From NCBI GenBank assembly GCA_026419785.1, contig JAODTK010005603.1:62001-126000 (forward strand): a DNA stretch of 64,000 nt. Direction: 5' to 3'. Origin of the DNA: Sclerodactyla briareus (lineage: Eukaryota; Echinodermata; Holothuroidea; Dendrochirotida; Sclerodactylidae). The position numbers and the translations under genes were made by a program. This document shows positions 57,305 to 64,000 of this stretch, in pieces (position 1 is the first letter of the stretch; each line of letters starts with the position of its first letter). Below the pieces are notes generated by a model. The model saw nothing but the letters and a program-made list of their open reading frames with translations, did not search any database and was not told the origin of the DNA.

Positions 57305-58654
57305 AACGATGGTTGTTTGATGAACATAGAGCGAAGTTAAAAAGAACGCAACATTGCGTATGATTCTTGCCGGAATGGTTGTAACTAATCTTGCAAGCAT
57401 GGAACTACATTCGTATTGCAACCCTCCACAGATTCAGGGCTCATTTATAATAGGCCTGCCATATTTCATTTTTTGTTGTAAGGATGGTGAGATATTACTA
57501 TTTGACCGTCCATGTGTTCAAGTGACCAGGGCAGTAATAGGTTTTTGTTGCGCTGACCGTGACCGACCTTTCGTCACAGTTATCTCGATTTCTACAGCAC
57601 AGTTTTTGGTCTGGGATTTAGGGTCTTCATTCTGAGGATGCTGAAATTTGAGACTGAGTGGAGTTCATTGAAGAACTTTGGATGCGAATTATTAATGGAA
57701 AATTATGGGGGGAAAAAGGATTTTAGTTTCGACCGGGCTCGAGAAAAAGGACATGCCCCACATCTAACTTGTGAGCTGCGACACAGATCGCTCGGTAATT
57801 AGGAACATTTGTTTTGTAAGTCTTGTCACCTCGAATTTTATGGATGTTTCAGACAGTGCTATAAAAGGAATCCGCTGCGAAATATGATTTATTCTCCTAT
57901 AATCATTAGCAATTTGGGCACTAGAAGAGAGTTATTGGCATACCGTAACACGTAAGGCTTCTGGCTTGGAATAACGGCCAGATCCCATTAACAAGCACAC
58001 GTGCATTGATTTCGACTTTTTCTATGTCAGACATTAGAGGCAAAGTAATGACAACATATTCATATTGCAATGCCTGAAGAACTTCAAAAGGACACTTTTC
58101 AGGCACTATCCTCTACACTCACACGATATGAACAGTGGTCCAATCTGCAGAGTGCATGCACTCTCTGCGAGTGATTTCCACTAGTATGCTTTTTTCACTA
58201 GCATGTTAAAGTATTGTTGATTTCCAGTACATTTCTTCGTTTCTGAGAATACTCTTCCGATTATGAATAAAACGATGCAGCGTACACTCGGCCATTCAGA
58301 AAATGTGAGTCCTTGCTTCTGGTTGTGTGCGATATTTTTTCTGTCGTCTCACTCGTCTGATGTTGAGGATCCATGGTGATTGACTAATGATATTAGGGAG
58401 ATTATGACATGCCTCCCTCTCCGGATATCAACTTCCTACGGTTTCTCTGTTGGTTCTAACGTCAGATTATGAAACACGCACGAGGTTCTTCTTTAACATT
58501 GACCCTAATGTGTTGCCTAGAATTGTGTGAATCATAATTGTCAGACTAAACAACGTTCTAAATGTTCTGAAATCGATTCGGTCATATCGAAGGGGGGAAA
58601 GCATACAACGTAGCAAAATCCTATCATTTGCATATACCTCGTTCGGCACTTTAT

Positions 58655-58724
58655 CGCACGTCTGATTATATCCCCAGCGACAACGGAAGTGTCCGGGGAT
58701 AATTATGGTTTTCGGGGGTGTAGC
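58655..58724 (+). mobile_element. MITE family P, copy 4: left terminus, split by a later insertion
   Basis: TTATATCCCCAGCGACAACG...GTGTCCGGGGATAATTATGG followed by GGTGTAGC. The sequence then breaks at 58725 into the 2.4-kb hAT-like element, and a short remnant GTGTGCCGTCCTCCGTCG resumes at 61143. Confidence 0.7.
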
Positions 58725-61142
58725 CAAGGGCGGCGATTTGTGTTGGCGATTGGGGGGGGGTGGGGACGACACGATAAAGTATCAAATGGAGCGCCACCAT
58801 AGTTGGCGCGTAGTTCCAAGAAATTTTGTTGTTCGCGTTGAAACAGACCCCCCCCCCCCTAAGATTGCAGGGAAACGGAAACTTCCCGTTGGCTAATGGG
58901 ACATTTAAGCAGCATTCCTGAAATTGATAACAATTTTGTTATTTTAGGGAAGGTTCTCCCAAATCATCGCCTCAGAGATTAATTTCAAGGTTATGCGTTG
59001 GGTGCTATGATAGTTCTATAGTCCATGCAAGTGAGGTATACGGTCATGAGAGCAGCAATGGAAATGGGCAAAAGCAACAACCACTACGTTCGCGCGAAGC
59101 GCGAGATTTTGCAGGTTATCCAATTTGACTAACGACATTGCACTGCATGACCCCAGGCTCTCTGGCCCAGGGGGCGTCGGAGGTTTCGAAAAGTGGGGGG
59201 GGGACACATCGGATGTAAATGACCATCTGAGCGGAGCGCCACCATCGGTTGCGCGGATGCGTAAAGAAAATTTCAGATTTTCCATACCCCCAGATGACGG
59301 AAACGGCACTTGCCAGGCTCAATAGCCACCCATCTACATGTGTTGATTTGAAAAACAGGAAAATTGTCAGCAAAAATTTGGGAGCAGAAAATTTGTACCC
59401 GAATGACAAGTCGGTCGTTTGAAATTACAGACGCGCGAAATAATTTGAAGCATTACATCGCATATTTAGCCTACAACGCCTAGAAGCAAAACGCCATTGC
59501 CCGCGAAACACTTGAAAAATTATGCACTTTTGGCTATTCGATTTAAAATTCGATAACTTGGTATGTACATGGGTACTCCTTCGATTTCGGCCCTAGTCGG
59601 GTCCAGATCTTCACCTGGGGTCCGCACCTGGAATTATTGGACTTGAAACAGTTCCACCTATTTTGTTTGTTAACAACATTGAATCAGTTAGCGTGATACA
59701 AAATCGGGCAGTGCCTTTTATTTTTCTTATACGGTGTGGAAAAGTGGGGGGACCAAACGATATGATATCCCCCCCTTTTAGAAAGTGGGGGGGACATGTC
59801 CCCCCGTCCCCCACCTGTTGACGCCCATGCTCTGGCCTATCACTTAGCCTGATTTTTTTTATTCAAAGATTACGGCCCACGGCCACCCCAACTTTTTTTG
59901 TCTTCTTTGGTCGGACCACAGGCGCGTAGGAGAGACAATTCCAATTGGGGCTAGACAATGTGGCCAATGAGGTATAACCATAAGTTAAAACTGCAACTCG
60001 CGCGAGCGCGCGCGAAAATTTTGCATGTTGTATTCCAATCGAAAGTCCGTCAGAAATCTTTGGATATAGACTTATCTCCACCTGAATTTTGAATCATGTC
60101 TTTGCACGAATTGTGGCGTTCCCTGGCCGATCTTTGACGGCTATTTCAGGAGTTCCCACCCGCACTGTGTTCCCGCCTCCTCAGTATGTGCACCGTGTAC
60201 GCACCCAACTTTTCACAAGTGTCGCACCCCTGAATTGATTGCTGAATAACGCGCTTATTTAAAATTTTTTCGAAAAGCAACAACACATATCTGCCAAAAA
60301 ATTCAAAGTTCCCGCCAGGTGGTAAACTTAACCCCATCGCCTCAACCTTCTTCCCTTATAACAACAAAGTTCACACTTGAGGGCATTCCCCCCGAAAATT
60401 CAGGGCAAATATTTTGGACTTAAGAATCCTTTTCTTCTCCATTCTTTCACTTGAATTTGAATCATGTCTTTTGCATAACGCATGGGTGGCGTCCCTGGCC
60501 GCATGCATTATCGATGCCGCACCGTGTGCCCTCATTAGTGATAGTACATTTGCAAGCTGTGCACACAACTTTCAACAAGTGTTCGCACCCTTACCCATGA
60601 ACTAAAAAAAAAAAACAGATCCCGCCATGGTGGTAACCACCGCTGTCGCCTCAACGCTCAAACCACCCCTTTATCCCTCAAGGGAGCGATTCTTTGTTAG
60701 TTTTGTTTATTACTTAACTGTCCCGTAGCAGGAAATCGACACCATCCAATGAGGAGCAACACACCAAAGCTGGTAAGCCGGTCTTAGGGCAAACGATGGG
60801 AATAGTATTTCTGATAAGTACGAATAACCAGAACAGATGTGCAGGCATTTTCGTTAAGGCCATCATATGTCCTCATAGGTCCATCATGGTCCTGAACACT
60901 ATACGGCGCCTAAATACCGCGCCGTAGCGCGCAAAAATTTCGAAAATGGAGCGCTTATTCAATCAACTTGATCATTTAGGGTCATCATGCATCTGTTAAA
61001 ACACGGTTACTATATGTCGGATCAGTGTCAGCGAAAAAAAGCAGTCGGGCTCAAAATATTGGGGGGACAAAATGCATGCGTCCCCCAACCGAAATATTGG
61101 GGGGACGCCGTCCCCCCCGTCCCCCCATGATCGCCGCCCCTG
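58725..61142 (-). mobile_element. hAT-like element X, copy 2: 2.4-kb insertion specific to the right duplicate
   Basis: The left end CAAGGGCGGCGATTTGTG and right end GATCGCCGCCCCTG (complement CAGGGGCGGCGATC) form a terminal inverted repeat of about 13 bp. Flanks read GGTGTAGC before and GGTGTGCC around the right end, an imperfect 8-bp target duplication. CAGGGGCGG-type ends with 8-bp duplications are typical of hAT elements. The corresponding site in the left duplicate (about 1695-1705, GGTGTAGCCCGCCCGCC) lacks the element. There is no transposase; it carries two or three tandem GTGCAC..CACATACT modules. Confidence 0.78.
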
Positions 61143-61160
61143 GTGTGCCGTCCTCCGTCG

Positions 61161-61212
61161 TATTATTATTATGATTATGATGATGATTATGATGATGATG
61201 ATGATGATGATG

Positions 61213-61248
<36 letters not shown>

Positions 61249-61409
61249 ATTATATTATTATTATTATTATATTATTATTATTATTATTATTATATTATTA
61301 TTTTATTATATTATTATTATTATTAATGATGATGATGATGATGATGATAATAATAATAATTATTATCATTATTATTTTATTATCATCATCATCATCATCA
61401 TCATTATTT
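61161..61409. repeat. Compound ATT/GAT/ATC microsatellite with inverted blocks
   Basis: ATT, then GAT repeats (about 61190-61248), TTA repeats, GAT repeats again (61327-61348), AAT/ATT, then ATC repeats (61383-61405). GAT and ATC tracts are complementary and can pair. Confidence 0.92.
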
Positions 61410-61795
61410 ATCAAACACCGGACGCATACGAGTGTTTAAACCTAAACATCGGGGTTTAATTCCTAAGAACCATTGTTCTAAATGTCCGCTGCGCGAGCGC
61501 CTAAATACTATTAAAACTCCGAAATTGACAGGTTTTGGAGATTTAACTAGCGAATACTTGACATGTCAATGTTCTGGGGGCCGTTAAAAATAGAGAAACA
61601 TTGTATAAGATATCATTACGAGTGTTGAAATAGTTATGAGTGTTGCTTGGATGGGCGGGCGGGTAAAAATCGCTCACCATAGCTTTCAATAGACCCGTTT
61701 CCATGCACGCGGGCGGGCGGGGGTTTTCTCGAATCGGTCAAGTAGCGATTTTACCCGCCGCCGCCCACGTGCATGGGAACGCCGAGGATTCATGC
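61408..61795 (+). repeat. GC-rich family G, copy 6
   Basis: Collinear with copy 1 within the long duplication: CACCGGACGCATACGAGTG, GGTTTTGGAGATTTAACTAG, GGGCCGTTAAAAATAGAGAA, CTCGAATCGGTCAAGTAGCG. It lacks the extra inverted block that copy 1 has at about 2345-2480. Confidence 0.8.
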
Positions 61796-63045
61796 GAGTA
61801 CAAAACATGAAACGTGGCTGGATGAGCTTCAATTAGTTTGAGAGAGATAGAAAGAGACGAGTTCCGTTGCAGAAAAGAAAAAAAAACATCTAAATATAAT
61901 GGAACCACACTGAGAAGGCCAATGAATCGGAGAGAATTATCGTCCTCATAAAGCAAGATAACGTCCTTATTCATGGTTGTCCATATTGTTTTCGTCCTTC
62001 TATCTCATCATACAGTGTCCATCTCTTCTAAGCAATCATTCGCTCTCGCAAAAACTTGAATTGTACCAACCTACCCCGCACCATGGATTCCTAGCCCCAA
62101 TCTCTCATTCTCTCCAGTTATGAGGTGGATTAAAACTTGATGGGTACTTCTTACTCAAGATAACATTTGGCATTCCGTATCCTCGACTGATCCTGATCAG
62201 GCGAAGTACTGTCGAATTTTCACTCATGTAAACGATATGGGAAACCCACATATCGACATTAGTGAGCATAATCCATCTAAAAACTGTTAGAAAAATAGCA
62301 TTTTCCGCCTTTCCCATATAACCCATATATTTAGAATAAAACACGGGGCTTTTGAAATTACAGCTAGGGCCCAGGGTCCGCAGACAGCGGAACATTATTA
62401 TAGCCTATGCGGACGAAATAGAATTCTAGAAGATTCCGCTTCCCAGACCAGTAAACATACGACTGGACACAATTAGGCGTTATAAATGGCATGTACAAAT
62501 GATGGATACCCTCCATGTCCAGCTCGTTCATTCACGAGAAAAACATCTTAACATCAAAGTATAGCTCCCCGACTATGGGTCAGTTAGTGCAACCTGATGG
62601 TTGCTCTCATTGTGTTCCTAGTATCTTCTTGTGATGTAAGGGATACGGTATAGCGTTTCTTCTGTGAGGATTGCATGGTTCAACCCGCAGTGAGTATATG
62701 ATTTCTGTTAGTACAACATTCCACCCTGTAATTCCAAATCTAGGCTAAGATTCCACATTTGCGAATACGGTAATGTTTAAGAAGGATTAAACTGCATGAT
62801 GAGGTAATGAGGCTATAACGATCTAGCTATACACGCAGAATATATTCTATAGGATTGATTTACCGTGACGCAGCATCAGCGCGGCATTGGTACATAAGGT
62901 TATGTTGCCCATATTAGTAATCACAGTTCCATTTTATTTGAATGGCTTTTTACAGTAGCTTGTTCCAAGTGAAGGTAAGAGCTGTTCACTTTGTTTGTAA
63001 AAGATCAGAGTAGGCCTATATCATCATCACTCCCTCACTCACTCA

Positions 63046-63326
63046 TGGAGGCACATGCCAGGAAGGCACTAGCCGCACCACCCGCCGCTTCCAATCAACG
63101 GCCTTCCTCCGGGCAGGCAACCAGGCCTGGTCCAGCATCAACCCAAACCCCTGAATACCCGCGAGCTGCGCCAACCTTAGTCCCAGCGGGCGGCCTCAAC
63201 CCGCCGGCCTGGGTAGACGGGATCGTTGCCGAGTTGCGGCCATATGCCCAAAGAAGCCGGCAGTTGGGATCGCGAAATCTGGCAGCCAACCTACCAGATC
63301 CGCCTCCCCGAGGACCTGACATTAGG
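63046..63326 (+). pseudogene. Proline/arginine-rich reading frame, right copy, cut by element X
   Basis: Frame from ATG at 63046 reads MEAHARKALAAPPAA and later WVDGIVAELRPYAQRSRQLG. This copy is cleaner than the left one and its second half looks protein-like. Element X begins at 63327. The function is unknown. Confidence 0.4.
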
Positions 63327-64000
63327 CAAGGGCGACGGTCATGGGGGAAACGCCCCCCCCCCAATCTTTTGGTGGGGGGACGCAAACCATTTTATCCCCT
63401 CATATTTGAGCCGGTTGCTATTACGCTGACACTGTGATCCGAAATATCCAGAAGGCATTGCAGATATCGCTTGCATTTATAAACCGGTAGTGTCAGACAT
63501 TAATGTGCCTGTGCAGACATACGATGTCCCTTATTACTCAGGGTAGTTCTTAATTACCAATGAAGAAAGGGTTCTCCGCCAATCCCTATCGTTTGCGTAA
63601 GGCTGACTTTACCAGCTTGGTGTGATGCTCTTTCAAACAAACTAACATACAAATCGCTATATTGAGATTAGTGGATGAAGGGACGGGGACTAGGTCTACC
63701 CCTGGCGGTGATTTGTGATTTTTCTTCTTTTCTTTATTCATGGGTGCGACCAATAGTGTACATACTATCATAGGGGCACACCGTGCGGCCACTGAAAAGC
63801 GGCAAGGGAACACCCCAAATTGCGGTTGTCAAAATTTCAAGTGAAGATAAAGGCCGAATATTGCCGCATTTTCCGATTGGAATGCCCCAAGTGTCAACTT
63901 TGTTTTTGGAGAGAAGGAGGTTGAGGCGACGGGGGTAAGTCTACCACATGGCGAGACTTTTGTGGGATATGGTTTTTGCAAATTCAAAATAGAGTATTCG
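63327..64000 (+). mobile_element. hAT-like element X, copy 4 (left part, truncated by the window edge)
   Basis: It begins CAAGGGCGACGGTCATGGGG, then CAATCTTTTGGTGGGGGGAC and CATATTTGAGCCGG. It is inserted at the same relative place as copy 1 in the left duplicate, so the insertion is older than the duplication. Confidence 0.75.

Larger units (their letters stand above)
57305..64000 (+). repeat. Right copy of the long direct duplication, running off the window
   Basis: Collinear with 275-5500 as described there. Start is about 57305 (GATGGTTGTTTGATGAACAT, against 275 in the left copy). It contains one insertion absent from the left copy (58725-61142) and lacks the left copy's 3060-3455 block. 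The end is beyond the window; the last bases still match about 5460-5480. Confidence 0.85.

Noticed and set aside
275-64000. Long terminal repeats of one giant element
   Set aside because: The repeated segment contains nested older elements, lacks TG...CA ends and any integrase or capsid-like genes, and the interior is a host gene with unrelated repeats.

Overview
This window looks like animal nuclear DNA, most likely from a marine invertebrate; that placement is an inference. No operons or bacterial genes are visible. The support is one intron-split cytochrome P450 gene with GT-AG junctions, several CR1/L2-like and other LINE remnants, many short terminal-inverted-repeat (TIR) elements, microsatellites and two large 34-bp tandem arrays. 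Even the best conserved coding exons carry single-base insertions and deletions. The sequence therefore reads like a poorly polished long-read assembly, and simple open reading frames are a bad guide to its genes.

The only convincing host gene is on the minus strand, from about 52320 (start codon) to 31638 (stop codon). It encodes a CYP46-like P450, the family of vertebrate cholesterol 24-hydroxylase. Eight exons are readable: the N-terminal membrane anchor with the IPGP motif, two N-terminal-half exons containing NPAFHRK and LDVIAK, the AAFGM exon, the I-helix GHE exon, the K-helix exon (KESL.LYPP), the heme-cysteine exon (SLGERSCIGQQFAM) and the C-terminal exon. Four pieces were not found or are only tentative: the exon after the IPGP motif, the region before the I-helix, a short stretch between the I-helix and K-helix exons, and the exon before the heme loop. 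Its introns hold LINE fragments, tandem repeats and microsatellites.

Layout. 275-5500 is a segment that recurs in the same orientation from about 57305 to the end of the window, so long diverged direct copies flank the window. Both copies share the same nested elements at matching positions. 4669-7100 holds hAT-like element copies and a minus-strand LINE remnant. 9035-9960 holds element fragments. 10272-11205 is a 34-bp minisatellite. 12420-16330 holds an inverted copy of a GC-rich repeat and a decayed CR1/L2-like LINE. 16340-16807 is the right end of a hAT-like element, and it abuts an 8.6-kb satellite (16808-25455) with another 34-bp unit, itself interrupted by a 382-bp Harbinger-like element. 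25735-27347 holds a GC-rich repeat and a complete MITE with both inverted ends. 28200-30490 is a long-period tandem repeat. 31638-52320 is the P450 gene. 53840-54615 is a LINE 3' end. 57305-64000 is the second long copy, in which a 2.4-kb hAT-like element has inserted into a MITE.

The most interesting structures are the duplicated segment with its filled and near-empty transposon site, the 8.6-kb satellite whose long units carry a consensus splice donor, the MITE whose end is itself a palindrome, and the P450 gene hidden by sequence errors. I found no CRISPR array, bacterial defence system, rRNA or confident tRNA.
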